From JASGTU01 sp963821815 (GTDB lineage: Bacteria; Chloroflexota; Anaerolineae; Caldilineales; Caldilineaceae), in contig CAWGFG010000005.1 of the NCBI GenBank assembly GCA_963821815.1, forward strand, positions 1 through 64,000: DNA of 64,000 nucleotides. Reading direction: 5' to 3'. Made by a program: the position numbers and the translations under genes. Under the pieces are notes generated by a model. It did not search any database and had not been told where the DNA came from. It was given only the letters and a program-made list of their open reading frames with translations. Numbering within the stretch: position 1 is the first letter of the stretch; the number at the start of each line of letters is the position of its first letter. Positions 1 to 10,435 of the stretch are shown piece by piece.

Positions 1-1250
1 GTAGCGCCGGGGTCGGAGTAGGTAGCGCCCACTTCAAGAACCAGCGGGTTGTCGCCCACCAGGGTGATGACGGGCGGTGTGGTGTCGCCAACCTGAACCG
101 TGCGCGTGACAGTCTGAGCGGGATTAGCGCTCGAGTCCGAGACGTCATAGGTGACGAAGTAGTCGCCTATCACACTGGTATTGACGGTATCGCCGCCCAC
201 CACGATCTGGCTGGTGAGGTCGCCGTCCACATTGTCGGTTGCGGTAGCGCCGGGGTCGGAGTAGGTAGCGCCCACTTCAAGAACCAGCGGGTTGTCGCCC
301 ACCAGGGTGATGACGGGCGGTGTGGTGTCGCCAACCTGAACAGTGCGCGTGACAGTCTGAGCGGGATTGGCGCTCGAGTCCGAGACGTCATAGGTGACGA
401 AGTAGTCGCCTATCACACTGGTATTGACGGTATCGCCGCCCACCACGATCTGGCTGGTGAGGTCGCCGTCCACATTGTCGGTTGCGGTAGCGCCGGGGTC
501 GGAGTAGGTAGCGCCCACTTCAAGAACCAGCGGGTTGTCGCCCACCAGGGTGATGACGGGCGGTGTGGTGTCGCCAACCTGAACAGTGCGCGTGACAGTC
601 TGAGCGGGATCGGCGCTCGAGTCCGAGACGTCATAGGTGACGAAGTAGTCGCCTATCACACTGGTATTGACGGTATCGCCGCCCACCACGATCTGGCTGG
701 TGAGGTCACCGTCCACATTGTCGGTTGCGGTAGCGCCGGGGTCGGAGTAGGTAGCGCCCACTTCGAGAACCAGCGGGTTGTCGCCCACCAGGGTGATGAC
801 GGGCGGCGTGGTGTCGCCAACCTGAACGGTGCGCGTGACAGTCTGAGCGGGATTGGCGCTCGAGTCCGAGACGTCATAGGTGACGAAGTAGTCGCCTATC
901 ACACTGGTATTGACGGTATCGCCGCCCACCACGATCTGGCTGGTGAGGTCACCGTCCACATTGTCGGTTGCGGTAGCGCCGGGGTCGGAGTAGGTAGCGC
1001 CCACTTCAAGAACCAGCGGGTTGTCGCCCACCAGGGTGATGACGGGCGGCGTGGTGTCGCCAACCTGAACGGTGCGCGTGACAGTCTGAGCGGGATTAGC
1101 GCTCGAGTCCGAGACATCGTAGGTGACGAAGTAGTCGCCTATCACACTGGTATTGACGGTATCGCCGCCCACCACGATCTGGCTGGTGAGGTCACCGTCC
1201 ACATTGTCGGTTGCGGTAGCGCCGGGGTCGGAGTAGGTAGCGCCCACTTC
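1..1250 (-). CDS. Continuation of DUF5011 repeats after the frameshift (partial, runs off left edge)
   Basis: Downstream of the one-base insertion near 1246 the same 81-residue repeat continues without stops in the shifted frame to the edge of the window. It is the C-terminal part of the giant surface protein. The short open frames seen in other phases here are shadows of the repeat. Any C-terminal anchor lies beyond the window. Confidence 0.7.
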
Positions 1251-2031
1251 GAAGAACCAGCGGGTTGTCGCCCACCAGGGTGATGACGGGCGGTGTGGTG
1301 TCGCCAACCTGAACAGTGCGCGTGACAGTCTGAGCGGGATTGGCGCTCGAGTCCGAGACGTCATAGGTGACGAAGTAGTCGCCTATCACACTGGTATTGA
1401 CGGTATCGCCGCCCACCACGATCTGGCTGGTGAGGTCGCCGTCCACATTGTCGGTTGCGGTAGCGCCGGGGTCGGAGTAGGTAGCGCCCACTTCGAGAAC
1501 CAGCGGGTTGTCGCCCACCAGGGTGATGACGGGCGGCGTGGTGTCGCCAACCTGAACAGTGCGCGTGACAGTCTGAGCGGGATTAGCGCTCGAGTCCGAG
1601 ACGTCATAGGTGACGAAGTAGTCGCCTATCACACTGGTATTGACGGTATCGCCGCCCACCACGATCTGGCTGGTGAGGTCACCGTCCACATTGTCGGTTG
1701 CGGTAGCGCCGGGGTCGGAGTAGGTAGCGCCCACTTCGAGAACCAGCGGGTTGTCGCCCACCAGGGTGATGACGGGCGGCGTGGTGTCGCCAACCTGAAC
1801 AGTGCGCGTGACAGTCTGAGCGGGATTAGCGCTCGAGTCCGAGACGTCATAGGTGACGAAGTAGTCGCCTATCACACTGGTATTGACGGTATCGCCGCCC
1901 ACCACGATCTGGCTGGTGAGGTCGCCGTCCACATTGTCGGTTGCGGTAGCGCCGGGGTCGGAGTAGGTAGCGCCCACTTCAAGAACCAGCGGGTTGTCGC
2001 CCACCAGGGTGATGACGGGCGGCGTGGTGTC
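1..2031 (-). repeat. 243-bp tandem array encoding DUF5011-like 81-residue repeats
   Basis: Eight complete units and part of a ninth, each 243 bp (81 codons), follow one another with almost no divergence. Each unit begins DTTPPVITLVGDNPL and contains GATYSDPGATATDN and DGDLTSQI, the signature of the DUF5011/HYR-like immunoglobulin fold used as a stalk in bacterial surface proteins. Units differ at only a few bases; one such site alternates between TTCAAG and TTCGAG. The unit near base 1246 carries TTCGAAG there, one base longer, which shifts the frame. The array runs off the left edge, so its true copy number is unknown. Near-identity at DNA level implies recent expansion or gene conversion. 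Confidence 0.93.
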
Positions 2032-5000
2032 AATATACGAATTTGTGAAAGTACAGACCATGTTTTCGTCTGTTCCTATGGTCACAGTGAAGGTTGCGCC
2101 ACTTCCGAGTGGACCTACACTGCCATTTACAGTACATGCCCAATTCGAAGAGTACTCGCTCATGATCGTACTGGCGCCTGCACTCTCTATTACTGTGTAT
2201 ACACCTGTGAGTACAGAAACCACTGAGGTTTCGTCATCACCGCTTAATGTGTCCGTAAACGGTGTAGGTCCAGATACGTCGATGTCCCAATTCGTTCCTG
2301 GAGCGTCAGGATCGACATCCTTAACAACCTTAAGCGTGCCGTACGTGATCCCTGCTAACGTCTCAACTTCGGACGGACTCAGTGCTCGATCATAGATACG
2401 GACGTCATCCAATTGACCGTCAAATAGAACGGTACCGTTGCTTTGGGCTCCGATGCCTAGCGGAAGATCATTCGTCGCAATCGTCACCGTGGTCGACAGT
2501 ACTGCCTCTTCGACGCCATTATAGTAGAACCGCATATGGTTATTGTCATAGGTGATTGCCAGATGAATCCAGGTATTGCCGTCGTACGGGTATTGGGTCA
2601 CCGAATTGAGTCGGTAAGCGTTACCGGAAGTCGCCTGGTTAATGCGTGCGAATGCTTTCCCATCGCCGAGTACTGGTTGAGAGGAATTTATCGAAGCAAG
2701 TGACAATTCGTAGCCATCGTCTAAGCCGGGGGTACCGTTGTTGATTGCCTTCTTGACGAGATATTGCGTGTCTTGCTTTTCCGCCTTGACCCAGACAGAA
2801 ATGGTTTTTCCCGTAGCCAGATCAAGACTTGCGGCATCGGGGATAAGTGCGTAATCAGTAGTTCCGTTGAAAAGGAGGCCCAGACCATCGACAGCGGTTT
2901 GCCAGGAAGGGCTGCCGTATATCACGCCGTGGTTGCCGTAGCTAGAGGCGTCGTAGAGCGTCGTTCCACCACCTTCCTCCATTGGCCAACATCCTACCAA
3001 TGTCGGATCATTTCCACACTGATCAGCCCACGACTGTAGCACATTGATATCGGTCGCGCTGTTGTTATCCGGATTTGGATCGGTCATACCCGCTGGCACG
3101 GTCACAGTGGCTGTGTTGACAAGCGGAACCGTCACAGCACTGTCAAACGTTGCTGTCACCGTGTAGATGGCAGAGCTGCCGGACGGCAGGTCGGGTGTGT
3201 CAGTCAGGCTGCCCGACCCACTTGCCGCACATGCCCCCCCATTTGTTGCGGTGCAGGTCCAATTGATACCAGTCAGTTCAGTCGAGAATGTATCCGCTAC
3301 AGCGGCGTCGACAACATCGTCGGGGCCATTGTTGACAACAGTGATTGTATAGGTCACTGGATCTCCCGGAGCAATCGAGGATCGACTATCATCCTTTGTA
3401 ATCGACAAGTCTGCAGTACTAGAGGGTGATAAACCGGCCAACACTTGAATCTCAGTTACACTCAGAGCACGGTTATAAACTCGCACCTCATCCAGATTAC
3501 CTTCCAGGGAACTGTCTCCGTCACTTTGAGCTCCAATCCCCAAGGGAAGAGTATTCGTGGCAATGGGAATGCTGGTAGATAGTGAGCTTTCCTCTACTCC
3601 ATTCACGTACAGACGCAAGGTGGCGCCGTCATAGGTGGCGGCAACATGCATCCAGGTGGATCCATCTGTCGGGTAGTCTGATGTTGAGTCAATGCGGATA
3701 CCGTTACCGGACGTACTCTGATTCAACCGGGTAAAGATCTTTCCGCTGCTGGCGAGCGACAGTTCGTAACCGTCAACTCCACCCTGCGTGGCCTTCTTGA
3801 CCACGTACTGCGTGCCAGAATTGGCCGGTTGTATCCAGGCGGCCAACGTAAGCTGATTGGCGATGTCTAGACTTGCGTCGTCAGGGACTAATGCGTAGTC
3901 TCCGCTGCCATCGAGTGCCAAAGCTTGGCCATTCACGCCCGTCGTCCAGGCGGGGTTGCCGGAGAGGGCTCCATCGTTACCACTGCCTGAGCTATCTATG
4001 AGGGTCGATCCGCTGCCCTCTTCCATCAGCCAGCAGCCGACCAACGCCGGGTCGCTGCCGCAGGGTGCGTCTGTTAGTACAGTCGTGTCGGTGTCGGTAT
4101 TATTCTCCGTAATCGGATCCGTGAGACCGTCCGGCGGCGCTACGGACGCCGTGTTCGCCAACGTTCCACTGGCGCCCGCATCAATGGTTGCAGTCACCTG
4201 GTACGTCACCGAGCTGCCAGCAGGCAGATCAACTGTGTCGTTGATGTTACCTGACCCGCTTGCTGTACATACCCCTCCATTAGTCGAGCTACAGGTCCAA
4301 TTTACGTTGGTCAGATCACTTCCGAACAGATCGGTCACCGTGGCGTTTGTCGCGTCTTCAGGACCGCTGTTGGCGACCACAATCGTATAGGTTGTGGCCA
4401 TCCCCGGCGTAGCTGTTAACTGGCCGTCATCCTTTGTAATCGACAAGTCTGCAGTAACGGAAGGTGATAAATCGGCTAAGGTCTGGATTTCGCTCTCACT
4501 CAGAGCACGGTTGTAGACTCGCACCTCATCCAGATTACCTTGCAGTGGACTTCCGCCGTCACTCTGTGTACCGATTCCCAGGGGAAGAGAATTGGTGGCG
4601 ATTGTAATGGTAGCAGCCATTGAGTTTTCTTCTTGTCCATCTACATAAAGTCGCAGGGTCGTACCGTCATAGGTGGCGGCAACATGCATCCAGGTGGACC
4701 CATCTGTCGAGTAGTCTGATGTTGAGTCAATGCGATAAGTGTTACCAGACGTATCCTGATTCAGCCGGGTAAAGATCTTTCCGCTGCTGGCGAGCGACAG
4801 TTCGTAACCGTCAACTCCACTCTGCGTGGCCTTCTTGACCAGGTACTGTGTGCCAGAATTAGCCGGTTGTATCCAGGCGGCCAACGTAAGCTGATTTGCG
4901 AGGTCTAGACTGGCGTCATCGGGGACCAGTGCGTAGTCTCCGCTGCCATCGAGCGCTAAAGCCATGCCATTCACGCCCGTCGTCCAGGCGGGGTCGCCGG

Positions 5001-6495
5001 AGAGGGCTCCATCGTTACCACTGCCTGAGCTATCGATGATGGTCGATCCGCTGCCCTCTTCCATTAGCCAGCAGCCAACCAACGTCGGGTCGCTGCCGCA
5101 GGATCCGCCTGGTAGCGAAGTCGTGTCGGTGTCGGTATTATTCCCCATAACCGGATCCGTGAGACCGTCCGGCGGCGCTACGGACGCCGTGTTCGCCAAC
5201 GTTCCACTGGCGCCTGCATCAATGGTTGCACTCACCTGATACGTCACCGAGCTGCCAGCAGGCAGATCAACTGTGTCGTTGATGTTGCCTGACCCGCTTG
5301 CTGCACAATTCGCTCCGCTGGTCGCGCTGCAGGTCCAGGTTACATTAGTCAGATCGCTTCCGAACAGATCGGTTACCGTGGCGCCTGTCGCGTCTTCAGA
5401 ACCGCTGTTGGCGACCACAATCGTATAGGTTGTGGCCATCCCCGGCGTGGCTGTTGTCTGTCCGTCATCCTTGGTAATCGAGAGATCGGCTCCTGTCGAC
5501 AGAGTTGATGAACAGAACATGCCCTGCACATTGCTGCCATCATAGAAGATCGTTACAAATTCGTTCGAAATAGTTTGCTTGGTGCTTGATACATCGTTGA
5601 AACCGCCGGAACGCAGAGTCTGAAGAGAGCCAAAGGCAATCGGTGACAATGCTGTTTGCTTGTAGACGATGTCATTGTTGCCTTCGGACGACGTGTAGAT
5701 GACCTTCAGGGTGGACTCTGTTTCGTCCAGAAGGACGATCCCGCGTGTGCCACTCGAGTCCACGTCATACAAGTCGTCCCATATGCCGGTTGGCCGTCGA
5801 ACTAAGAGAGCAATCTTTGGATAGCCGGACGTGTCGTAACTTGTCTTTACCGCCATATACAACGTACCGTCCGAGGCAATCGCCGCGTTCATATGGTCGT
5901 CGGCCATGCCAAGACCCACATTGAGGGCAGACTGCGAGGCAGGCACTTCATCTGAGGCCCATATACTTGGGTCCGCGCCGTCAACGTGAACGCGGAAGCC
6001 AAAGCGTTGGGCGTTCTGATCGGACCAGAATACGCCAACCATACCAGTCGGCAAGGCTACAACAGCGGCAATGTCATCCGTACTCACACCTGTGGCGAGG
6101 ACGATTGGGCCGCTCCACGTAGAATATGGCGAGTCGCTGTAATAGGCGACGATATCCGTGCCCGACTCTGACGCCAGCCACATACGTCCGGTGGAATCGA
6201 CATCAATGGTAGCGATCTCGCTGTTGGGCAAGCTAATTGCTGACGACGCGGGCCGTACACTCCATAGCTGGTAGGTTCCGCCTACATACTCAACGGATAC
6301 CAGTTCCGGGCTTCCGTCATAGAGCAATATGTGGACAATATTGCCGATGCTCTTGGCATCTGCTTTGGTTCCTGTCTCGGAAGAAAGTTGCAATACTTCA
6401 TTCCACGTCGTACCGTCTAATCGCCACAGCCATGTACCCTCTGAACTGGCGGACGCGCTGGGGAAGACTGCCACCAATTGTCGGCATAGTTCCAT
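1192..6495 (-). CDS. Giant surface protein with DUF11, LamG and DUF5011 repeats (main open frame)
   Basis: This is the main frame of a very large secreted adhesin-like protein. In order it shows a beta-propeller-like start (about residues 1-340, with WLWRLDGTTWNEV), then three alternations of a DUF11 domain (ADLSITKDD, TYTIVVANSG) and a LamG/concanavalin-like domain (GCWLMEEGSGST, DGSGDYALVPDDASLD, VRVYNRALS). A prealbumin-like domain follows (GTLKVVKDVDPDAPGTNWD, VCTFTNSY), then DUF5011 repeats. DUF11 and LamG domains are known from extracellular, often carbohydrate- or cell-binding proteins. The nominal start is not the real N-terminus: the signal peptide lies upstream in another frame, and the end is a frameshift inside the repeat array. 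Function in adhesion or matrix binding is inferred. Confidence 0.85.
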   Translation of the reverse strand: MELCRQLVAVFPSASASSEGTWLWRLDGTTWNEVLQLSSETGTKADAKSIGNIVHILLYDGSPELVSVEYVGGTYQLWSVRPASSAISLPNSEIATIDVDSTGRMWLASESGTDIVAYYSDSPYSTWSGPIVLATGVSTDDIAAVVALPTGMVGVFWSDQNAQRFGFRVHVDGADPSIWASDEVPASQSALNVGLGMADDHMNAAIASDGTLYMAVKTSYDTSGYPKIALLVRRPTGIWDDLYDVDSSGTRGIVLLDETESTLKVIYTSSEGNNDIVYKQTALSPIAFGSLQTLRSGGFNDVSSTKQTISNEFVTIFYDGSNVQGMFCSSTLSTGADLSITKDDGQTTATPGMATTYTIVVANSGSEDATGATVTDLFGSDLTNVTWTCSATSGANCAASGSGNINDTVDLPAGSSVTYQVSATIDAGASGTLANTASVAPPDGLTDPVMGNNTDTDTTSLPGGSCGSDPTLVGCWLMEEGSGSTIIDSSGSGNDGALSGDPAWTTGVNGMALALDGSGDYALVPDDASLDLANQLTLAAWIQPANSGTQYLVKKATQSGVDGYELSLASSGKIFTRLNQDTSGNTYRIDSTSDYSTDGSTWMHVAATYDGTTLRLYVDGQEENSMAATITIATNSLPLGIGTQSDGGSPLQGNLDEVRVYNRALSESEIQTLADLSPSVTADLSITKDDGQLTATPGMATTYTIVVANSGPEDATNATVTDLFGSDLTNVNWTCSSTNGGVCTASGSGNINDTVDLPAGSSVTYQVTATIDAGASGTLANTASVAPPDGLTDPITENNTDTDTTVLTDAPCGSDPALVGCWLMEEGSGSTLIDSSGSGNDGALSGNPAWTTGVNGQALALDGSGDYALVPDDASLDIANQLTLAAWIQPANSGTQYVVKKATQGGVDGYELSLASSGKIFTRLNQSTSGNGIRIDSTSDYPTDGSTWMHVAATYDGATLRLYVNGVEESSLSTSIPIATNTLPLGIGAQSDGDSSLEGNLDEVRVYNRALSVTEIQVLAGLSPSSTADLSITKDDSRSSIAPGDPVTYTITVVNNGPDDVVDAAVADTFSTELTGINWTCTATNGGACAASGSGSLTDTPDLPSGSSAIYTVTATFDSAVTVPLVNTATVTVPAGMTDPNPDNNSATDINVLQSWADQCGNDPTLVGCWPMEEGGGTTLYDASSYGNHGVIYGSPSWQTAVDGLGLLFNGTTDYALIPDAASLDLATGKTISVWVKAEKQDTQYLVKKAINNGTPGLDDGYELSLASINSSQPVLGDGKAFARINQATSGNAYRLNSVTQYPYDGNTWIHLAITYDNNHMRFYYNGVEEAVLSTTVTIATNDLPLGIGAQSNGTVLFDGQLDDVRIYDRALSPSEVETLAGITYGTLKVVKDVDPDAPGTNWDIDVSGPTPFTDTLSGDDETSVVSVLTGVYTVIESAGASTIMSEYSSNWACTVNGSVGPLGSGATFTVTIGTDENMVCTFTNSYIDTTPPVITLVGDNPLVLEVGATYSDPGATATDNVDGDLTSQIVVGGDTVNTSVIGDYFVTYDVSDSSANPAQTVTRTVQVGDTTPPVITLVGDNPLVLEVGATYSDPGATATDNVDGDLTSQIVVGGDTVNTSVIGDYFVTYDVSDSSANPAQTVTRTVQVGDTTPPVITLVGDNPLVLEVGATYSDPGATATDNVDGDLTSQIVVGGDTVNTSVIGDYFVTYDVSDSSANPAQTVTRTVQVGDTTPPVITLVGDNPLVLRSGRYLLRPRRYRNRQCGR

Positions 6496-6674
6496 ACTTT
6501 GGATTGAGGTTTCTCTCCGGTTCCCGCACTCGCAGGAGTCGCAGTCAGGTTTGTGCAGACGAGATCATTGTTCGCAGGTTGTGCATGTGCGACGCCAAAG
6601 TTAAATGGAAGAGTGGAAACGAGTGCCAACATCAGGATAAATATAATCGCTGTGAACCATCTTGTACGGTACAT
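6476..6674 (-). CDS. Signal-peptide N-terminus of the giant surface protein (frame-shifted off)
   Basis: The first 60 or so residues form a signal peptide (basic MYRTRW, hydrophobic core FTAIIFILMLALV, cleavage region AHAQ) and then run through KPQSKVWNYADNWW. Chloroflexota surface proteins often continue from such a motif as AV...GTWLWRLDGTTW, which is exactly what the next frame encodes. Restoring one G in the TGGTGG(G)CAG stretch near 6480 joins both frames as NWW-AVFPSAS. The start has AAAGG about 7 bases upstream. The two pieces are therefore one gene with a single-base deletion in a G run, or a sequencing error there. Confidence 0.75.
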
Positions 6675-7676
6675 GGTAAGCCTTTCGGGGTCGATATGGG
6701 TGCACTTCTATGGGTTCGTGCATTTTAGTGTCGGTCAGCCATCAATATGCATTTCTGTATAGAAATGGTTTGCAAACTCCCAAACAGATCACGAGTGCGG
6801 ACGCTGTAGGGAAGCTATGGCTGAGGGGTCGAAAGTAATAGTCGATGGTGGTAGAATCGACATGTTGCTTGGTAAGAAGATTTCTGTCCCTCTATGAACA
6901 CATGGAGCAAAGGTGCACAAAGTACGCATTTGGCTGACAGCACCTTTGGCATCAAATGGGCCTGATTCCGTACCTTACTGTTTTGCAAGATCGGTTCCAG
7001 TAAGCATACGGTCGTACGGCGTGTACGATTATCGTGCTACGCCACGCCGTGTCCCCACCATCGTACCGCTCGAGCGTTGACTATTCCCTGTCAATAGCCT
7101 GTCTAATTTCTTGCGGTTTGACAGGGCATGGAGCGCGAGGAACAGTGAGCGAGACCAGAATCCCTGTCCTTGGGCTGATCTCGAGCAAACCTGGAAGCGC
7201 TAGCCGCAGAAGTGATCGTGGGTGATACGCTTGAGATGTCGGTGGAGGGCAATCCAGAATAGTATCGAATAGTTTCTCGGTACATTGGTCGTAGCTAGAC
7301 GACATACCAAGAAACGTCAGTCTTCTACAAATACAGCAGTAAGAAAAATAGATAAAGCAAATTCGTTTCTGTAAAAGTAATAAGTCACGGTGTATTGCAT
7401 AGCAGTGATAGGAGAGACTACCAAAAACCAGGAGCTTTCGTTACCAGGTAGTTACACATTCTGCTGGCCAGGTTTGGTATCTGATGGTTTCGGGTTCGAG
7501 ACAGTCGTTCAGAGCGCAGATCCGTCAGCGTACGTGGATCGCATGACCATTGAATACGTGGGGCCTTGTCAGTAGAATTTTGCGTTTATTCTGAATCGGT
7601 CTGTTTGGCAGCGAATCGAAGATTACCCGAAATTTGTTCCAAATTATTACTCCTCTGAAAATAGAAAAAAACATGC
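6675..7676. other. About 1 kb with no recognisable gene
   Basis: Only short, unconvincing open frames are present. The left part should hold the promoter and leader of the giant surface-protein gene, which is read leftward from 6674, but I could not identify a clear promoter. The right part should contain the right end of the neighbouring IS110 element, whose exact edge cannot be fixed from one copy. Confidence 0.5.
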
Positions 7677-8918
7677 TCAAGCAGCCATGGGTAGAGCCTC
7701 AAGCGTCACCTGAAAACCAAGTCTCTCAAGACGTCTGGTAAGCCATTGTTGCGTCGATTGCGAGTGGAGTTGATCAAAGTAGGTTGCGCCGCGCTCCATA
7801 TACTCACTGCCTTGGCGGATCATATGGTAAATAATGGTCAATAGTGTGCGTGCCACTGCCACGGCCGCACGTTTCTTGCCGCGGCGTCGGGCAAGACGGC
7901 GGTACTTCTCACCCAGATATGTGTGAGTCTTGCCCGCTGCGAGGGCGGCCTCGACCAAGGCAGCGCGGAGATAGCGATTGGCTTTGAGCGTTCGTGCCGA
8001 GTGGTTGCGTCCGGCGCTTTCGTTTTTACCAGGCGCCAAACCCGCCCAGGAAGCTGCATGACCATGTGTGGGAAAGCGGCTCATATCGATACCCAGTTCA
8101 GCAATCACGATCTGCGCCGTGATCAACCCCACGCCGGGAATAGCATCCAACCGCTCGATCAACTGCTCCGGGTTAAAAGGGGATATCAGATGATCAATCT
8201 CTCGGTCGAGCTCCCCAATCTTGGCATTGAGTTCATCGATATGCTCCAGGTGAATACGCAGCAAGAGTCGATGGCTATCGCGTACGCGTCCGGTTAAGGC
8301 TTTTTCCAGCGCAGCAATCTTGGGGCGCATACGGCCCTTGGCTAACTCAGCCAGTGCGGTGGGGTCATCCTGGCCGGCAATGATGGCTTGTAGCATTGAC
8401 CGTCCGGAGACGCCCATAATGTCGGTGGCGACACTGGCCAACTTGAGGTTAGCATCTTCCAGCACCTTTTGTACCCGATTAACTTCCCGCGTCCTCTCTT
8501 GAATGAGATGGGTGCGATAACGCACCAATTCCCGTAATTCGCGCTGCGGCAGTTCGGGAATGAAACTGGCCTTTAGCAGCCCGTGCTGTAAAAGTTCGGC
8601 AATCCATTGGGCATCTTTCACATCACTCTTGCGCCCCGGCACGAACTTGATGTGCTTGGCATTGACCAACAACACCTCAAAATCCCCCTCCAGGAGATTG
8701 AATACTGGTTTCCAGTACACTCCGGTTGATTCCATCGCCACGTGGGTCACACCACCCGCTCGCAGCCAGTCCGCCAACTGCAACAACTCGACCGTCATGG
8801 TACCAAAGGTACGTACCTCCACCTGCCATGCCCCATTGTCTCCCGGTAAGATTCGGCAGGCCACCACCGTCTTCTTGTGCACATCCAACCCTGCACACCG
8901 TGCATATACGACCTGCAT
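7677..8918 (-). CDS. IS110 family transposase (intact)
   Basis: This 413-residue DEDD-type transposase is complete. The RuvC-like N-terminal domain has D12 (GLDVHK), E63 (MESTGVYWKP) and D99/D102 (SDVKDAQW). The C-terminal Transposase_20 domain has the helix-hairpin-helix-like IPGVGLITAQIV followed by SWAGLAPG and NESAGR, which holds the family's catalytic serine. IS110 enzymes recombine a circular dsDNA element into a target under guidance of an element-encoded bridge RNA. It lies back-to-tail with a second, different IS110 element. No frameshift is visible, so it could be active. Confidence 0.95.
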   Translation of the reverse strand: MQVVYARCAGLDVHKKTVVACRILPGDNGAWQVEVRTFGTMTVELLQLADWLRAGGVTHVAMESTGVYWKPVFNLLEGDFEVLLVNAKHIKFVPGRKSDVKDAQWIAELLQHGLLKASFIPELPQRELRELVRYRTHLIQERTREVNRVQKVLEDANLKLASVATDIMGVSGRSMLQAIIAGQDDPTALAELAKGRMRPKIAALEKALTGRVRDSHRLLLRIHLEHIDELNAKIGELDREIDHLISPFNPEQLIERLDAIPGVGLITAQIVIAELGIDMSRFPTHGHAASWAGLAPGKNESAGRNHSARTLKANRYLRAALVEAALAAGKTHTYLGEKYRRLARRRGKKRAAVAVARTLLTIIYHMIRQGSEYMERGATYFDQLHSQSTQQWLTRRLERLGFQVTLEALPMAA

Positions 8919-9172
8919 CTCGTGACCCCTCTCTTAATCAATATCCGTGATCAGTGGATTGGATACTGTGGAACCTCGCCTTATGAGGCGGGAGCCTATG
9001 GGCGCCTCTGCGTGCTCTCCCGAAGGAGGCGACATCTTTTGGCGCTTCTAGAGGTTCCGGGGTCCAGCTCCCTTGCGGGTTCGTAAACACCAGAGTATTA
9101 CCGACCTCTACAGTATCCTCACGAGTTTACCCTATTTTCATCTCCTTTGGCGGGGTGTAGCCCCATGTTTAG
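8919..9172 (-). ncRNA. Candidate bridge-RNA region of IS110 copy A
   Basis: IS110-group elements encode a structured bridge RNA of roughly 150-200 nt in the non-coding end upstream of the transposase gene. This 254-bp non-coding segment is in that position and contains self-complementary blocks, for example CCTCGCC-TTAT-GAGGCGGG near 8976-8995. Loop assignments were not attempted. Position and family knowledge are the main support. Confidence 0.45.
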
Positions 9173-9192
9173 CTCCCTTGAAAATGAATCGA

Positions 9193-10435
9193 TCACATGG
9201 CCATCTCCGGAACAGGGGTTAAGGTTACCTGATAGCCAAGACGCTCTAGCCGACGAACGGTGCGGCGTTTAACGGATTCACGAGCGCGCTCATCAAAGTA
9301 GTTTGGCCCGAGGTCCTCATAGTCACGCTTGCGTGTAATGAGGTAATAGCCGGTCACAAGTAGACTGTGTGCTACAGCTATGAGGGCGCGTTTCTTACCT
9401 CGACGGCCGACAAGGCGGTGATACATAGCCCGATAATATTTATTCTTTGTGTTTGCAGCGCCGTGGGCAGCTTCAGTCAGTGCTCTGCGCAACCAGACAC
9501 TGCCCTTGCGGGTTCTGCCACTCTTGCGTTTACCGGCGCTTTCGTTATTGCCTGGGCAGAGACCCGCCCAGGAAGCTAAGTGAGCGGCATCCTCAAACTG
9601 AGCGCAGGTCAGTACCCACTTCCGCCAAAACGATTTGGGCGATACGCGTACTCACGCCGGGTAGCTGAACCCAGCGCGCCAGTTCTTCTTCAAACGAGCG
9701 CATCTGTTCTTCAATCTCCGCATCCAGGCGACCAATCGTTTCATCCAGGTAGTCAATGTGGCTGAGATGCTCGGTCAGCATAAAGCGGTGATGGGGCAAC
9801 AACTTACCTTGCAATGCTTGCTCTAGTAATTGCTGCTTTTCTCGCAGCCGACCTTTCGCTAATTGGGCCAATGTGGCTGGGTCGGTTTCTCCGACCAGTA
9901 AGTGCTGCAAGATCAGCCGTCCGCTCACACCCATCACGTCGGTCGCCACACTGGCCAGCTTGATGTTAGCGTCCTGGAGCACTTTATGTAGACGATTTAC
10001 CTCACTGGTGCGTTCATCCACTAAGCGTGTGCGATAGCGGGTCAAGTCACGCCACGCACGCTGTTGCGCCGACGGAATAAAACTACCGCGCAACAATCCG
10101 TGGCGTAACAGGTCTGCGATCCACTCGGCATCCGACACATCGGTCTTGCGTCCTGGCGTCTTCTTGATTTGCTCTGGGTTGACAACCCATAGCTCAAACC
10201 CGCCTTCGAGTATATTGAAGATCGGTTTCCAGTAGACCCCAGTGCTTTCCATGGCCACATGCGTGACCCCTTTTGTCTGCATCCATGTGGCTAGACTGCG
10301 CAGACTCTCGGTCATCGTGCTAAAGGTGCAAATCTCCTTCGTTGCCTTGCCCTTAGCACCGGGCACGATTGCACACGCTACCACCGTCTCTTTGTGTACA
10401 TCCAGTCCACAACAGTATTGGTATTCGACTTGCAT
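9193..10435 (-). pseudogene. IS110 transposase, one-base frameshift
   Basis: It encodes the same protein as the intact transposase at 51817-53058. The start is the ATG preceded by GCGGGAGG, giving MQVEYQYCCGLDVHKE. The N-terminal DEDD domain is whole, but near 9600 one extra base (GACCTGCGCTCAG against GACCTCACTCAG in the intact copy) shifts the frame after EVGTDL. A second open frame from 9492 down to 9193 carries the rest of the C-terminal domain. The catalytic serine motif is thus separated from the DEDD domain and the enzyme should be inactive unless the frameshift is a sequencing error. Confidence 0.9.

Larger units (their letters stand above)
7677..9172 (-). mobile_element. IS110 family insertion sequence (copy A)
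   Basis: The element comprises the intact transposase gene plus about 250 bp of upstream non-coding DNA. The left end (transposase upstream side) is placed near 9172 because the right end of the adjacent IS110 copy B begins at 9173. The other end lies just below 7677 and cannot be fixed. A GGGG-TGTAG-CCCC hairpin lies at 9153-9166 close to the junction. IS110 elements lack ordinary terminal inverted repeats and target duplications, consistent with the absence of both here. Confidence 0.7.

Noticed and set aside
170..1850. Series of about 73-residue open frames rich in W, P and R
   Set aside because: They recur every 243 bp and are alternate-frame shadows of the DUF5011 repeat.
1..2031. CRISPR array
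   Set aside because: Repeats are 243-bp coding units without spacers.
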